From assembly GCA_020052615.1 (NCBI GenBank), contig JAGVOT010000101.1, forward strand, positions 1 to 57,591: a stretch of DNA of 57,591 bases. The letters are read 5' to 3'. Positions within the stretch are counted from its first letter, which is position 1. The number at the start of each line of letters is the position of its first letter. The stretch is from Nitrospirota bacterium. GTDB taxonomy: Bacteria; Nitrospirota; UBA9217. Below the pieces are notes generated by a model that searched no databases, had not been told where the DNA came from, and worked only from the letters and a program-made list of their open reading frames with translations. This document shows positions 24,113 through 34,621 of the stretch, one piece after another. The position numbers and the translations under genes were made by a program.

Positions 24113-24433
24113 TCACTTGAGACCGGAGAGATAATCGGCCAGGGCATTGATATCCTGTTCGGGAATGCGGCTTCCATACGACGGCATCTCGGTGTTGGGA
24201 TTGTGGGTTTTCGGGTCCTTGATCTGCTGGATGATGTAGTCCCGCGAACGCTTGCTTCCGACCCTGGTCAGATTGGGACCGACGGCGCCTCCCTCACCCT
24301 TGAGCGTGTGGCAGTCCATGCATTTTTCGCGGCGAAAGACCTCGGCGCCCTTCGAACTGGACGAGCATGCCGCCGAAGCGGCCGCTATCGCAATGACCGC
24401 AAGAGAAAGCAGGACGGTGTTCGGTTTGTCCAT
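24113..24433 (-). CDS. Monoheme cytochrome c, probable lipoprotein
   Basis: 106 residues. A short hydrophobic N-terminus runs to ASAACSSSSK, a possible lipoprotein site at Cys 23. A class I cytochrome c domain follows: heme-binding CMDCH near residues 38-42, GPNLTRVG after it, and a distal Met ligand in EMPSYG. It is likely anchored in the periplasm as a small electron carrier. It lies immediately after a ferredoxin gene but is separated from it by a terminator. Confidence 0.9.
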   Translation of the reverse strand: MDKPNTVLLSLAVIAIAAASAACSSSSKGAEVFRREKCMDCHTLKGEGGAVGPNLTRVGSKRSRDYIIQQIKDPKTHNPNTEMPSYGSRIPEQDINALADYLSGLK

Positions 24434-24449
24434 ATCCGGGTGACCTCAT

Positions 24450-24485
24450 AAAAAAGGGGAGGGCCGGCATTGTTCCGGTCCTCCC
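24450..24485 (-). terminator. Terminator after the ferredoxin gene
   Basis: Minus strand stem GGGAGGACCGG / CCGGCCCTCCC (11 bp with one G-U-type mismatch, 7-base loop) followed by TTTTTT. It separates ferredoxin and cytochrome transcripts. Confidence 0.8.
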
Positions 24486-24507
24486 TGGATCGTCTGCGGT
24501 GAGATTC

Positions 24508-24690
24508 CTATTCCATCGTGATTGCCTGGACCGGACAGCTGTCCACGGTCTGCTGGCAGTCGCAAGAGTCGCACGCCTTGGCGTCCTTCACCCATGCCTT
24601 GTCATCCTTCAATTCATAGACATTCGGGCAGAGTTCCGCACAGAGACCACAACCGATGCAGAGATCAGTGTTTACAACGGGGATTGCCAT
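24508..24690 (-). CDS. Small ferredoxin with an extra cysteine cluster
   Basis: 60 residues from ATG 24690, with AAGGAAGGAT upstream; the longer open frame is rejected because it lacks an SD. CIGCGLCAELCP is a [4Fe-4S] motif, with the fourth ligand expected from the C-terminal DSCPVQAI. Between them is an unusual CDSCDC, so the protein has at least three cysteines beyond those one cluster needs. It could hold a second cluster or a disulfide. Cytoplasmic electron carrier; partner unknown. Confidence 0.88.
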   Translation of the reverse strand: MAIPVVNTDLCIGCGLCAELCPNVYELKDDKAWVKDAKACDSCDCQQTVDSCPVQAITME

Positions 24691-24826
24691 AATGATCCTT
24701 CCTTTCCGAGCTTCTAAATCCTTGATATCGCCGAGCAGAATAGTACCCAATGAGGGTTTTTTTTGCAAGTCCAATTTATCGCAGCGGCTCGATGGCGTCC
24801 ATGATGTAAATCATACCACATCCGGG

Positions 24827-25837
24827 TCAGGATTGCTTCAACATCCCGGCAGCGACGTCGGCGACTTCGCGAGCAGTGATGCTCTCCATGCACTCCAGAA
24901 ACTTCCGGTTGCTGCAGCGACGGCTCCTGCAGGGCACGCAGGCGACGCCCGCGGCCTGTATGACGCGGTGGCCTTTTCCGATGGGACCGGTGCGGTCAGG
25001 GTCAGCTGCTCCAAAAAGGGCGATGGACCTGGTGCCAACAGAGGTTGCCATGTGGAGCGGGCCGGTGTCACCACTCACCAGGAGACTGCACTTTTCCAGA
25101 ACCGCGCCGAGCTGCAGAAGCGATGTCTTGCCGGCAACAGAGGCCGGTTTTGTGCGGGAGCGCGCCACGATCTCGTCGGCGAGCGATACGTCGTCGGGTC
25201 CGCCGATGATCAGGGGGGAAGCCTGCATCCGGTAGGCAACGAGGTCCGCAAGCTCAGCGAAATTGCCCGCAGGCCAGCGGTTCACCTCATGGGTTGCGCC
25301 GGGATTCAGGGCGATGACGGTCCTGCCTTCGAGACCCTCTGCTGAGAAGAGATTCTGTGCATAGGCGCGGGAGCCCTCATCGAGATAAAGTTCAAGCTCA
25401 AGGTCCGCGGGAACGAGGCCGAGGGGCAGCAGCGTCTCAAGATAGTTCGCGACGGCATGGACGGTCCTATTCTTCGCTTTGTGGTATACCAGCACACGGG
25501 AGGGAAGCGCGGCCGACGCAAGGAACCAGGTCTTGAGGTTGCTTCTCTGATAGTTCAGGACGAGGTCATAGCCTTGCCTGTGGAGATATCTCCAGAGGGC
25601 AAATCTGGATGACAGTGAGCGATGCCTGCCGTCGCGCTCGAAGATGACGGTCTCGGAGATCCGGGGATCGTTCCTGAAAAGGGCGGCCGTGATAACCGAT
25701 CCCACGAGCATACTTATCTTCGCTTTCGGCGAATATGCTTTCAGTGCCCTTATGACAGGGGTCATCTGGAGAAGATCTCCGACGGCCCCGGGTTTGATGA
25801 TAAGGATGTTCTGATATGGCGAGAGTGCTCTCTGCAT
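24827..25837 (-). CDS. Glycosyltransferase family 9 (heptosyltransferase-like)
   Basis: 336 residues. GT-B fold with ILIIKPGAVGDLLQMTPVIRALK at the start, VIALNPGATHEVNRWP at mid-protein and the nucleotide-sugar site LVSGDTGPLHMATSVGTRSIALFG. A cysteine-rich tail (CVPCRSRRCSNRKFLEC) is common in WaaF-like members. It would add ADP-heptose to the LPS core at the inner membrane. Divergent from the heptose-kinase operon starting 155 bases away, which fits shared control of core synthesis. Confidence 0.9.
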   Translation of the reverse strand: MQRALSPYQNILIIKPGAVGDLLQMTPVIRALKAYSPKAKISMLVGSVITAALFRNDPRISETVIFERDGRHRSLSSRFALWRYLHRQGYDLVLNYQRSNLKTWFLASAALPSRVLVYHKAKNRTVHAVANYLETLLPLGLVPADLELELYLDEGSRAYAQNLFSAEGLEGRTVIALNPGATHEVNRWPAGNFAELADLVAYRMQASPLIIGGPDDVSLADEIVARSRTKPASVAGKTSLLQLGAVLEKCSLLVSGDTGPLHMATSVGTRSIALFGAADPDRTGPIGKGHRVIQAAGVACVPCRSRRCSNRKFLECMESITAREVADVAAGMLKQS

Positions 25838-25955
25838 TCCGGTATGGGCAAATGATAATATAAATCGGACGGGACTGCAACCGGAAATGCCGGAGCTGAC
25901 GGTGTTGCAGTTCAGGGATCGCGCGAAATTCTCCGGGTTTGCCGCTAAAATTCAC

Positions 25956-25984
25956 TTTACAAAAAGGCCTCTTTCCCCTATTAT
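25956..25984 (+). promoter_or_regulatory. Promoter in front of the DUF3108/heptose operon
   Basis: TTTACA (25956-25961), 17-base spacer, TATTAT (25979-25984). The -10 ends 8 bases before ATG 25993, so an mRNA from here would begin almost at that codon. Confidence 0.6.
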
Positions 25985-25992
25985 GAAGGTCA

Positions 25993-26820
25993 ATGAAATA
26001 CTTGAATTTGTTCTTGTTTTCCGATGGGATGTGCCGCTTTGCATTGAGATTCTTTCTGACCGTCATCGTGGTGCTCCCCTCGGGTACTGTCTTCGCAGCT
26101 GAGTCCCTGGCCGCATCTCCGGCGAGACCGCATCGCCCGTTCGATCCTGGAGAAAGACTGACCTATAACATCAGTTGGTCGAAACTGATCTCGGCGGGGA
26201 CAGCGGTCATGGAGGTCAGAAAGGAAAAGACCGAGAACGGCACAGATATACTCCGTTTCATCTCGACGGCCCGGACGATCGGGATGGCGGACAAGGTCTA
26301 TCGGGTGCGCGACACGGTGCAGAGCCTCTTTGACACAGGAAACATGGAAAGCCTGTCCTACGATCTGGACCAGAGCCATGGCAAACGGAAAAAAAAGCGC
26401 CACATGGTCTTCGATCATGAAGCAGGGGAGGTCTCGTTCACCGAGAATGACAGGAAAGAGACCCTTGCCATTAAACGGCATACCCAGGATGCCCTTTCAT
26501 CGCTGTACTATCTTCGGACCAAAAGGGATTTTATCGTGGGCACGCCGATCATCTTCGATATACACGATGGCGGCAAGAACTGGTCTGTTGAGGTCCATGT
26601 CCTCGGCAGGGAACGGATCAAGACGCCGGTCGGTGAGTTCAACACGATCAAGGTCAAGACCTATCCGAAATACGAAGGGGTCTTTATGCACAGGGGCGAG
26701 ATCTTCATCTGGCTCACCGATGACGCTCGGAAGGTGCCGGTTCTCATGAAGAGCACGATCACCATCGGGTCCATTGTGTCCATGCTCACGGACATGAAAC
26801 TGGGGGACGAAGCACTGTGA
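25993..26820 (+). CDS. Exported DUF3108 protein
   Basis: 275 residues from ATG 25993. A second in-frame ATG at 26029 begins a cleaner signal peptide (MCRFALRFFLTVIVVLPSG). The choice depends on whether the transcript is leaderless: GAAGGT precedes 25993 but may not be transcribed. The mature part has PGERLTYNISWSKLISAGTA, the DUF3108 opening, then a beta-rich domain resembling lipid-binding barrels and a conserved PVGEFNTIKVK near the end. The family is periplasmic, function unknown. It overlaps the heptose kinase start (GTGA), implying a link to LPS building. Confidence 0.85.
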   Translation: MKYLNLFLFSDGMCRFALRFFLTVIVVLPSGTVFAAESLAASPARPHRPFDPGERLTYNISWSKLISAGTAVMEVRKEKTENGTDILRFISTARTIGMADKVYRVRDTVQSLFDTGNMESLSYDLDQSHGKRKKKRHMVFDHEAGEVSFTENDRKETLAIKRHTQDALSSLYYLRTKRDFIVGTPIIFDIHDGGKNWSVEVHVLGRERIKTPVGEFNTIKVKTYPKYEGVFMHRGEIFIWLTDDARKVPVLMKSTITIGSIVSMLTDMKLGDEAL

Positions 26821-27827
26821 ATGCACCGGCAATGACCAGGAGGCTGGAGAAGATCATCGACCGTTTTCCCGCGACCCGCGTCCTCGTCGTGGGGGACGTG
26901 ATGATGGACCACTATGTCTGGGGCAGTGTTTCGCGCATTTCGCCCGAGGCGCCGGTACCCGTGGTGAACGTTACGCGGGAGACCCGGCTTCTGGGGGCGG
27001 CGGCGAACGTGGTGAACAATATCCGCTCCCTCGGCGGTCAGGTGGACATCTGCGGGGTCATCGGTCATGATGACGCCGGCAAACAGCTTCAGCATCTGCT
27101 GCACGCCCGGGGCGTCCCGACGGACGGGCTGATCATGGAGCCGGGACGGTCCACGACCATCAAGACCCGCGTCATCGCCCACCACCAGCAGGTCGTACGC
27201 TTCGACCGGGAGACAAGGGAAGGAATCTCGCGGGAAACGCACCAGAAGATATTCCGGCGCGTCGCGGAGAAGGCCGATGAAGGCATAGACGCCATCGTGA
27301 TCTCGGACTATTGCAAGGGCGTCGTGACCCGGGACCTTGTCCGGGACATCGTCCGTCTCGCGAACAAACGCGGGATCATCGTTTCCGTGGACCCGAAGGT
27401 GAGTCATTTCGGCATTTACCGCGGTGTTACGATCCTGACCCCCAATACCAAGGAGGCGTCCCTGGGCGCGCGCATCGATATCGACGATGACGAGAGCCTG
27501 CTCCGCGCCGGGAAGGGGCTGCTTAAGCGTCTCGCCTGCGAAGCGGTGCTCATAACGCGCAGCGAACAGGGCATGAGCCTGTTCGAGAAAAGCGGATGCA
27601 TCACGCACATCCCGACGGTGGCGAGGGACGTCTTCGATGTAACGGGCGCCGGGGACACGGTCATAAGCGCCCTGACCGTATCCATGGCGGCGGGAGCGAA
27701 AGTAGGCGATGCCGCAATGATCTCGAATTATGCCGCAGGCATCGTCGTCGGCGTGGTGGGAACGGCGACGGTTTCGCCGGAACAGCTGAAGCAGCGCATT
27801 GCCGAGCAGAAAGGGCAGAAACGATGA
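26817..27827 (+). CDS. rfaE1: D-glycero-beta-D-manno-heptose-7-phosphate kinase
   Basis: 336 residues from GTG 26817. PfkB-type kinase: [20 protein letters not shown]-like [12 protein letters not shown], and the catalytic-base loop [13 protein letters not shown]. It covers only the kinase half; the adenylyltransferase half found in E. coli HldE is absent, so a separate HldC/RfaE2 must be elsewhere. It supplies ADP-heptose for the LPS core and sits opposite a heptosyltransferase-like gene. ATGA overlap with rmlA. Confidence 0.95.
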   Translation: MNAPAMTRRLEKIIDRFPATRVLVVGDVMMDHYVWGSVSRISPEAPVPVVNVTRETRLLGAAANVVNNIRSLGGQVDICGVIGHDDAGKQLQHLLHARGVPTDGLIMEPGRSTTIKTRVIAHHQQVVRFDRETREGISRETHQKIFRRVAEKADEGIDAIVISDYCKGVVTRDLVRDIVRLANKRGIIVSVDPKVSHFGIYRGVTILTPNTKEASLGARIDIDDDESLLRAGKGLLKRLACEAVLITRSEQGMSLFEKSGCITHIPTVARDVFDVTGAGDTVISALTVSMAAGAKVGDAAMISNYAAGIVVGVVGTATVSPEQLKQRIAEQKGQKR

Positions 27828-28717
27828 AAGGCATCATACTCGCCGGCGGCAGCGGTACACGGCTCTACCCCATCACGCGGGGCGTCTGCAAACAGCTCCT
27901 CCCGATCTATGATAAGCCCATGATCTATTACCCGCTGTCCGTGCTTATGCTGGCGGGCATCCGTGACATCCTGATCATTTCGACCCCCCTTGACCTTCCC
28001 CGGTTCCGCGAGGTCTTCCGCGATGGCAGCGACCTGGGGCTCCGGTTCTCCTACGCCGAGCAGCCCCGACCGAATGGTCTGGCAGAGGCGTTCCTGATCG
28101 GTGAAGCGTTCATCGGAAAGGACCCGGTATGCCTGGTCCTGGGCGATAATATCTTTTACGGACACGGGCTGACCGGGCTTCTCAACAAGGCGGTGAACGA
28201 TGTCACGACGGACGGCGGTGCAACGGTCTTCGGATACTATGTCAAGGACCCTGAGCGATACGGCATCGTCGAGTTCGACAAGAACGGCTCAGTCCTTTCC
28301 ATCGAAGAAAAGCCGGCGAAACCGAGGTCACGCTACGCGGTGACGGGTCTGTACTTTTATGACAATGACGTTGTCCGCGTCGCCCGGGGCATCAAACCGT
28401 CAGGACGGGGCGAACTCGAGATCACCGATGTGAACAGGGAATACCTCGGCCGGAACAAACTGCGCGTCGAATTGATGGGCCGTGGTTACGCATGGCTTGA
28501 TACAGGCACTCACGAGAGCCTGCTGGAAGCGGGCGAATTCATCGCGACCATCGAGCGCCGGCAGGGGCTCAAACTGGCCTGTATCGAGGAGATCGCGTTT
28601 ATGCTGGGGTATATCGACAAGCACGGGTTGCTCAAGGCCGCAGAGGACCATAAAAAGAACGCCTATGGAGAATATCTCCGCATGGTAGCCGAGCAGGGGG
28701 TCCCCGGTGCCCTTTGA
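27824..28717 (+). CDS. rmlA: Glucose-1-phosphate thymidylyltransferase
   Basis: 297 residues from ATG 27824. [15 protein letters not shown] is the nucleotide-binding signature, then [26 protein letters not shown] and EEKPAKPRS. First step of dTDP-L-rhamnose synthesis. It opens an rml run in the order A-C-D-B with every junction overlapping. Confidence 0.97.
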   Translation: MKGIILAGGSGTRLYPITRGVCKQLLPIYDKPMIYYPLSVLMLAGIRDILIISTPLDLPRFREVFRDGSDLGLRFSYAEQPRPNGLAEAFLIGEAFIGKDPVCLVLGDNIFYGHGLTGLLNKAVNDVTTDGGATVFGYYVKDPERYGIVEFDKNGSVLSIEEKPAKPRSRYAVTGLYFYDNDVVRVARGIKPSGRGELEITDVNREYLGRNKLRVELMGRGYAWLDTGTHESLLEAGEFIATIERRQGLKLACIEEIAFMLGYIDKHGLLKAAEDHKKNAYGEYLRMVAEQGVPGAL

Positions 28718-29267
28718 GTTCACCCGGCTGGATATCGCGGACCTTATTCTGGTCGCACCGAGGTCATTCGGCGACGAACGGGGGCAGTTCCGCGAGACCT
28801 ACAAGCACTCGGATTTCATCCAGGGCGGTATCCCTGAGCACTTTGTCCAGGACAACTATTCCCGTTCCATCCGCGGTGTGCTGCGGGGGCTCCATTATCA
28901 GCTGCAGCCGAGGGCGCAGGGCAAGCTCGTGTCGTGCATCCGGGGCGCGATCCTCGATGTGGCAGTGGACATCCGGACGGGATCACCTACCTACGCACGA
29001 TGGGTAGGGCAGGAACTATCGGGCGAGAACAACCTGATGCTGTACGTCCCCGCCGGGTTCGCCCATGGTTTCCTGACCCTCAGTGAGACCGCCGAGGTGC
29101 TGTACAAGTGCACATCGGAGTATTCTCCGGCCGACGACCGGGGGATCATCTGGAACGACCGGGACATCAATATCGCCTGGGGGCTGACGGCCCCGCTTCT
29201 TTCGGCCAAGGACGGACAGCTTCCGGTCCTAAAAAAGGCCGAGAACAATTTCCGGTACGCCCCATGA
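28707..29267 (+). CDS. rmlC: dTDP-4-dehydrorhamnose 3,5-epimerase
   Basis: 186 residues from GTG 28707 (11-base overlap with rmlA). Cupin epimerase with [19 protein letters not shown] (catalytic His), LDVAVDIR and [10 protein letters not shown]. Third enzyme of the rhamnose pathway; placed here before rmlD and rmlB. Confidence 0.97.
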   Translation: MPFEFTRLDIADLILVAPRSFGDERGQFRETYKHSDFIQGGIPEHFVQDNYSRSIRGVLRGLHYQLQPRAQGKLVSCIRGAILDVAVDIRTGSPTYARWVGQELSGENNLMLYVPAGFAHGFLTLSETAEVLYKCTSEYSPADDRGIIWNDRDINIAWGLTAPLLSAKDGQLPVLKKAENNFRYAP

Positions 29268-30118
29268 ACTATCTTATCACCGGCGGCAGCGGCCAGCTGG
29301 CCGCCTCTTTCAAGAAGCGGCTTGGATCACGGTCAATGGAGTTCCTGGCCCCCGACGAGTCCCGGTTTGATATTACGGACCGGAAGAGCATTCGGGAGGT
29401 CATGGGGTCCTTTCATCCCCGCGTCATCATCAATTGTGCGGCTTACAACCTGGTCGACAAGGCCGAGCAGGACCGGGAAAGGGCGTTCCGGGTGAATGCC
29501 GAGGGACCGCGACTGCTCGCCGAGGAAGCCCTGAGGTCCGGTGCTGTCCTTGTCCACTTCGGTTCCGATTATGTCTTTGACGGCCTGAAGCAGGACGGTC
29601 TCTACCGCGAATCGGACCCGGTGGGCCCGCTCTCCGAATACGGCAAGAGCAAACTGGCCGGGGAACGGGCGGTCGGGGACGTCCTTGGTGACCGATCGCT
29701 GGTGTTCCGCCTGAGCTGGGTCTTCGGCGAGGGGAAACAGAATTTCATCGTAAAGCTGCTGGAATGGGCGGCCGCGCAGGAATATCTACGCGTTGCCTGC
29801 GATGAGTTCTCCGCACCAACGTGGACGGAATCAGTTGTTGATGTCACCCTGCAGGCGCTCGATCAGGGCGTGAGCGGATTATACCATCTCACGAACAGCG
29901 GTTACTGTTCGCGGTACGAGTGGGCGAAGGCCATTCTTCGGAAGAAGGGGATCGACAAGTTCATACGGCCCGTTTCCATGGATTCCTTCGATCTGCCGGC
30001 GAAACGGCCCAAGTTCTCGGCGATGAGCAATCGAACGATCACGGACAAGCTGGGTATCTCTATCCCGGTCTGGGAAGAGGCGGTAGACCGATTTTTGGCG
30101 CAGGAGCTTCGTTCATGA
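29264..30118 (+). CDS. rmlD: dTDP-4-dehydrorhamnose reductase
   Basis: 284 residues from ATG 29264 (ATGA overlap). SDR fold with [32 protein letters not shown] and the catalytic YGKSK. It completes dTDP-L-rhamnose using NAD(P)H. The usual GQLG turn is GQLA here, a mild variation. Confidence 0.96.
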   Translation: MNYLITGGSGQLAASFKKRLGSRSMEFLAPDESRFDITDRKSIREVMGSFHPRVIINCAAYNLVDKAEQDRERAFRVNAEGPRLLAEEALRSGAVLVHFGSDYVFDGLKQDGLYRESDPVGPLSEYGKSKLAGERAVGDVLGDRSLVFRLSWVFGEGKQNFIVKLLEWAAAQEYLRVACDEFSAPTWTESVVDVTLQALDQGVSGLYHLTNSGYCSRYEWAKAILRKKGIDKFIRPVSMDSFDLPAKRPKFSAMSNRTITDKLGISIPVWEEAVDRFLAQELRS

Positions 30119-31260
30119 GCAGCGAACCGGCCGGCGGCATGCGACAGACCCTTGCGAGCGAAAGGACCACGATCCTCGTGACCGGAGGAGCCGGCTTCAT
30201 CGGATCGAATTTCATCCGGTATATTCTGACGGCGACGGAGTATCGCGGATCGATCGTGAACTTCGATAAGCTCACCTATGCCGGGAACCTGGCAAGCCTT
30301 GAGGACATTGATCGGACGCTGGGGAGGGAACGGTATTTCTTCGAAAGGGGCGATATCTGCGATCCCCGCCGGGTCGAGGACGTCATCGGGAAATATTCTG
30401 TCCCCATCATCGTCCATTTCGCTGCGGAAAGCCACGTGGACCGGTCCATCCATGGCCCGGCGGATTTCATCGAGACCAACATCAACGGGACGTTCCGACT
30501 GCTGGAGGCTGCGCGCAGCGCGTGGCAGGGGCGTCAGGATGTCCGGTTCCATCACGTGAGCACCGACGAAGTGTACGGGTCGCTCGGCGAGACCGGGGCT
30601 TTTCTGGAAACGACGCCCTATGACCCGAGGAGCCCCTATTCGGCGACCAAGGCCGCTTCGGACCACCTGGTGCGGGCATACTTCCATACCTACGGACTGC
30701 CGGTAACGCTGTCGAACTGTTCGAACAACTACGGGCCTTATCAGTTCCCGGAAAAGCTCATTCCGCTTGTGGTCCTGAACGCGCTGGAGGGAAAGGCGCT
30801 GCCGGTGTACGGAGACGGGATGAACGTGCGGGACTGGCTCCACGTGGACGATCACGGCGAAGCGGTCTGGCAAATACTGCATAAAGGGGCCGCCGGAGAG
30901 ACCTATAACATCGGCGGCGAGTGCGAGAAACGGAACATCGAGGTCGTCAGGGACATCTGCGCAATTCTGGAGGAACTCGCCCCGGCCGCGGAGAACCCCT
31001 GCGTGAAGGACAGGGCCGGTGTCAGCCGCTACGAGGACTTGATCACCTTCGTCGGCGACCGTCCGGGACATGACCGGCGCTACGCCATCAACTGCGACAA
31101 GATAAAACGGGAACTGGGATGGAGGCAGCGCTACGATTTTTCCGGAGGTCTTCGGGCCACGATCTCCTGGTATCTCCGGAACGCGGCCTGGGTGGAAAGT
31201 GTCAGGAGCGGCGATTATCAGAAGTGGATCGACCGCAATTATGCGGGGCGGAACTCATAA
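30115..31260 (+). CDS. rmlB: dTDP-glucose 4,6-dehydratase
   Basis: 381 residues from ATG 30115 (ATGA overlap with rmlD), about 20 longer than usual because of a polar N-terminal extension; ATG 30139 may be the true start. [14 protein letters not shown] binds [24 protein letters not shown] and [15 protein letters not shown] (catalytic Tyr/Lys) follow. Second step of the rhamnose pathway. Confidence 0.97.
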   Translation: MSSEPAGGMRQTLASERTTILVTGGAGFIGSNFIRYILTATEYRGSIVNFDKLTYAGNLASLEDIDRTLGRERYFFERGDICDPRRVEDVIGKYSVPIIVHFAAESHVDRSIHGPADFIETNINGTFRLLEAARSAWQGRQDVRFHHVSTDEVYGSLGETGAFLETTPYDPRSPYSATKAASDHLVRAYFHTYGLPVTLSNCSNNYGPYQFPEKLIPLVVLNALEGKALPVYGDGMNVRDWLHVDDHGEAVWQILHKGAAGETYNIGGECEKRNIEVVRDICAILEELAPAAENPCVKDRAGVSRYEDLITFVGDRPGHDRRYAINCDKIKRELGWRQRYDFSGGLRATISWYLRNAAWVESVRSGDYQKWIDRNYAGRNS

Positions 31261-31261
31261 T

Positions 31262-31400
31262 ACTAAAAGAGTGGAATTCCTTTCGCCACCGAGATCACCG
31301 AGGGCTCCGGGAAAACTCGGCATTTTACGAGATGTTGTTTCGCTGTGATCTCCGTGTGCTCTGCGGCAAAATGATGTTTACTACATATGCCCTCCTTAAG
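31262..31400. repeat. Phrase-like intergenic repeat between rmlB and ugd
   Basis: Contains GCCACCGAGATCACCGAGG and, about 60 bases on, TGATCTCCGTGTGCTCTGCG followed by GCAAAATG, in part the reverse complement of the first. The CTCCGTG/CTCTGCGG wording matches the repeats at 7943 and 9388. No gene is seen in the 163-base gap. Confidence 0.5.
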
Positions 31401-31423
31401 TAACAGGGGCGCAGGGGAAACGA

Positions 31424-32755
31424 ATGAAGATAGCAGTCATTGGAACCGGATATGTCGGCCTCGTGACCGGCACCTGTCTTGCAGAGAGCGGCAACCACGT
31501 GATCTGCATGGACATCGATGACGGGAAGGTCGGAATGCTGAACGCCGGCAAGACGCCGATCTACGAACCGGGTCTGGAAGAGCTCATCGGGCACAATATG
31601 TCCCACGGCAGACTGTCCTTTACCACCGACATGAAAGCAGCGGTCCGTCATGGCGAGATCATCTTCATCGCCGTCGGCACACCGCCGGGAGAGGACGGCT
31701 CGGCCGATCTGAAATATGTGCTGGGCGTAGCGCGGGATATCGGGAAACACATGAACGGCTACAAGGTCGTGGTGAACAAGAGCACGGTTCCCGTGGGGAC
31801 GGGCGACAAGGTCCGGGCCGCGGTCGCTTCGAGAACGAAGCATAAGTTCGACGTGGTCTCGAATCCCGAATTCCTCAAGGAGGGGGCGGCCATCGAGGAC
31901 TTCATGAAGCCCGACCGTGTCGTGATCGGCACGGAGAAGTCAAAGGCCATGGAGCTGATGAACGAGCTGTACGCGCCTTTCGTCCGCACGGGAAAGCCGA
32001 TCCTCATCATGGATATCAGGAGCGCGGAGATGACCAAGTACGCCTCCAATGCCATGCTTGCCACCAAGATATCGTTCATCAACGAGATGGCGAACATCTG
32101 CAAGAGTCTCGGCGCCGATATCGACAGTGTCCGGAAGGGGATGGGTTATGATAAACGGATCGGCTTCGAGTTCCTGTTCCCGGGCGTCGGCTATGGCGGT
32201 TCGTGTTTTCCCAAGGACGTGAAGGCCCTGGTCCAGACCGCGCGGGAGCACAAGGTGGATGCACGGGTGCTCAAGGCGGTCGAGGAAGTGAACGAATCCC
32301 AGAAGAAGGTCCTCTTCCGGAATATTGTGTTCCATTTCAAGACAACATCGGGAGCGGGGCCACGGAGAACCAAGCCGCTTGCCGGCAGGAATATCGCGAT
32401 CTGGGGCCTCTCGTTCAAACCGCGGACCGATGATATGCGAGAGGCGCCATCGGTGGTGATCATCAATAGTCTGCTCCGGGCAGGCGCGAAGGTCACCGCG
32501 CACGATCCGGTGGCCATGAACGAAGCATACAAGATCTTCAAGGACCGGATCACGCTGGCAGAGGACAGCTATGATGCTCTCAGGGGTGCCGATGGCCTTG
32601 CGGTGGTTACGGAGTGGAACGAGTTCCGTACCCCGGATTTCCAGCGCATTAAGAAGCTGATGCGATCACCGGTCATCTTTGACGGCAGGAACATCTTCAA
32701 CCGGGAAGAGCTCAGAAAGACGGGCTTCACCTATTACGGCATGGGAAGGACATGA
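31424..32755 (+). CDS. ugd: UDP-glucose 6-dehydrogenase
   Basis: 443 residues. AVIGTGYVGLVTGTCLAE binds NAD. VGTPPGEDGSADL, NPEFLKEG and the catalytic-cysteine motif YGGSCFPKD follow, then the C-terminal domain with LSFKPRTDDMREAPS. It oxidises UDP-glucose twice to UDP-glucuronate, the substrate of the next gene's product. Confidence 0.97.
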   Translation: MKIAVIGTGYVGLVTGTCLAESGNHVICMDIDDGKVGMLNAGKTPIYEPGLEELIGHNMSHGRLSFTTDMKAAVRHGEIIFIAVGTPPGEDGSADLKYVLGVARDIGKHMNGYKVVVNKSTVPVGTGDKVRAAVASRTKHKFDVVSNPEFLKEGAAIEDFMKPDRVVIGTEKSKAMELMNELYAPFVRTGKPILIMDIRSAEMTKYASNAMLATKISFINEMANICKSLGADIDSVRKGMGYDKRIGFEFLFPGVGYGGSCFPKDVKALVQTAREHKVDARVLKAVEEVNESQKKVLFRNIVFHFKTTSGAGPRRTKPLAGRNIAIWGLSFKPRTDDMREAPSVVIINSLLRAGAKVTAHDPVAMNEAYKIFKDRITLAEDSYDALRGADGLAVVTEWNEFRTPDFQRIKKLMRSPVIFDGRNIFNREELRKTGFTYYGMGRT

Positions 32756-32803
32756 CCGAACGATGATAGGACCGATGACAGGCGAAGAAACAGGAGAATG
32801 CGC

Positions 32804-33736
32804 ATGAGAATACTGGTCACGGGCGGGGCGGGGTTCCTGGGGTCGCACCTGTGCGAACGGCTGCTCCGGGAAGGTCACGAGGTCGTCTGCCTGGACAACT
32901 TTTTCACCGGCAGGAGAAAGAACATCCACGCCTATTTTGCGGATCTGAACTTTGAACTGATCCGTCATGATGTCGTAGAGCCCCTTCTTCTTGAGGTGGA
33001 CCGGATCTATCACCTGGCCTGCCCGGCATCTCCGGTGCACTATCAGTATAATCCGGTCAAGACCATCAAGACGAACGTCCTGGGCACGCATAATATGCTC
33101 GGTCTCGCGAAGCGCACCAGGGCGCGGTTCCTGCTGGCTTCGACTTCCGAGGTCTATGGCGATCCGAAGGTCCATCCCCAGACCGAGGACTACTGGGGCA
33201 GTGTGAATCCCATCGGGATCCGGAGCTGTTACGACGAGGGGAAGCGGGTGGCCGAGACCTTTGCCATGGACTATCACCGGCAGAGCCGCGTGGACATCCG
33301 GATCGTCCGCATCTTCAACACTTACGGACCGCGCATGCTCCCTGACGACGGGCGCGTGGTCAGCAACTTCATCGTCCAGGCGCTCAAGGGCGAGGACATC
33401 ACGGTCTACGGAGACGGATCACAGACCCGTTCGTTCTGCTACGTCGATGACCTTATTGACGGTCTGGTGCGCATGATGGCATCGGAGAACTTTACGGGAC
33501 CGGTCAATCTGGGGAACCCCGAAGAGTTCACGATCCTGGAGCTGGCAAAGAAGATCATTGCCATGACCGGGTCACGGTCCAAGATCGTGTTCAAGGCGCT
33601 TCCGTCCGATGATCCGACCCAGCGGCAGCCCGATATCGGTCTGGCGAAGCAGAAACTGGGCTGGCAGCCGAAGGTCACGGTCGATGAAGGATTCAACACG
33701 ACGATCGACTATTTCCGGAAGGAACTTGCAAGGTAA
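32804..33736 (+). CDS. uxs: UDP-glucuronate decarboxylase (UDP-xylose synthase)
   Basis: 310 residues from ATG 32804, eight bases after AGGAG; ATG 32798 is too close to the SD. SDR fold with [34 protein letters not shown] and the UXS-specific SCYDEGKR (catalytic Tyr/Lys). It makes UDP-xylose from the UDP-glucuronate supplied by ugd, 48 bases upstream. A xylose-containing surface glycan is implied; no xylosyltransferase is in the window. Confidence 0.93.
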   Translation: MRILVTGGAGFLGSHLCERLLREGHEVVCLDNFFTGRRKNIHAYFADLNFELIRHDVVEPLLLEVDRIYHLACPASPVHYQYNPVKTIKTNVLGTHNMLGLAKRTRARFLLASTSEVYGDPKVHPQTEDYWGSVNPIGIRSCYDEGKRVAETFAMDYHRQSRVDIRIVRIFNTYGPRMLPDDGRVVSNFIVQALKGEDITVYGDGSQTRSFCYVDDLIDGLVRMMASENFTGPVNLGNPEEFTILELAKKIIAMTGSRSKIVFKALPSDDPTQRQPDIGLAKQKLGWQPKVTVDEGFNTTIDYFRKELAR

Positions 33737-33840
33737 GTGACAAGCGCGTCAGCTCGATCGATCCGGAAGAAATAACATGATGCAGCGTACAGGCGGTACA
33801 AAGAACACCAGTGCGGAGATCGTTGCCTAGTCCTGTCCCT

Positions 33841-34620
33841 ATGAAGAACGTCAAACCGGTCATCATTGCGGTCATCCCTGCCCGATACGGCTCGACCCGG
33901 TTCCCGGGAAAGTCCCTCGCCCTCATCCGGGACAAGCCGATGGTCCAGTGGGTCTATGAGCGGACAAAGCGGTCAACCCTCCTGGACAGGGTGATCGTGG
34001 CCACCGATGACCGCCGGATCCTCGATACCGTTACGGCATTTGGCGGTGACGCGGTGATGACCTCGGCGGACCATGCCACAGGGACCGACCGTATCGCCGA
34101 GGTGGCGGGAACGATCGATTGCGCGATCGTCGTGAACGTGCAGGGAGATGAACCGCTCATTGATCCGCGGATGATCGACGAGGCGGTGCGACCTCTTGTC
34201 GAGGACCCGTTGATTCCCATGGGAACGCTCGCGAAGCGCATCACCGATCCAACGGAGGCGGTCGACCCCAACGTGGTGAAAGTGGTCATGGACCGGAACG
34301 GGTACGCCCTGTACTTTTCCCGGGCGCCCATTCCCTGGGACCGCGATCACTGGGCCGGCAGGACCGATCTGGCCGCTCTGACGCTCGACGGGCCCCGCTA
34401 CAAGCACATCGGGCTCTATGTATACCGCAGGGACTTCCTGCTCGCCTACTCAGCGATGACGCAGACTGCCCTCGAGGCGGTCGAGAAGCTCGAGCAGCTG
34501 CGCGCTCTGGAGCACGGCCACAAGATCAAAGTCGCGATCACGGACCACGAGTCCTTTGGAGTTGACATCCCCGGTGATTTGAGTAAAATACTGCAACGTC
34601 TCGATGAAGGCAGGCACTGA
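33841..34620 (+). CDS. kdsB: 3-deoxy-manno-octulosonate cytidylyltransferase
   Basis: 259 residues from ATG 33841. [32 protein letters not shown] and PWDRDH mark the CMP-KDO synthetase. It activates KDO with CTP; the gene for CTP synthase follows with a one-base gap, which ties nucleotide supply to KDO activation. Confidence 0.97.
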   Translation: MKNVKPVIIAVIPARYGSTRFPGKSLALIRDKPMVQWVYERTKRSTLLDRVIVATDDRRILDTVTAFGGDAVMTSADHATGTDRIAEVAGTIDCAIVVNVQGDEPLIDPRMIDEAVRPLVEDPLIPMGTLAKRITDPTEAVDPNVVKVVMDRNGYALYFSRAPIPWDRDHWAGRTDLAALTLDGPRYKHIGLYVYRRDFLLAYSAMTQTALEAVEKLEQLRALEHGHKIKVAITDHESFGVDIPGDLSKILQRLDEGRH

Positions 34621-34621
34621 C

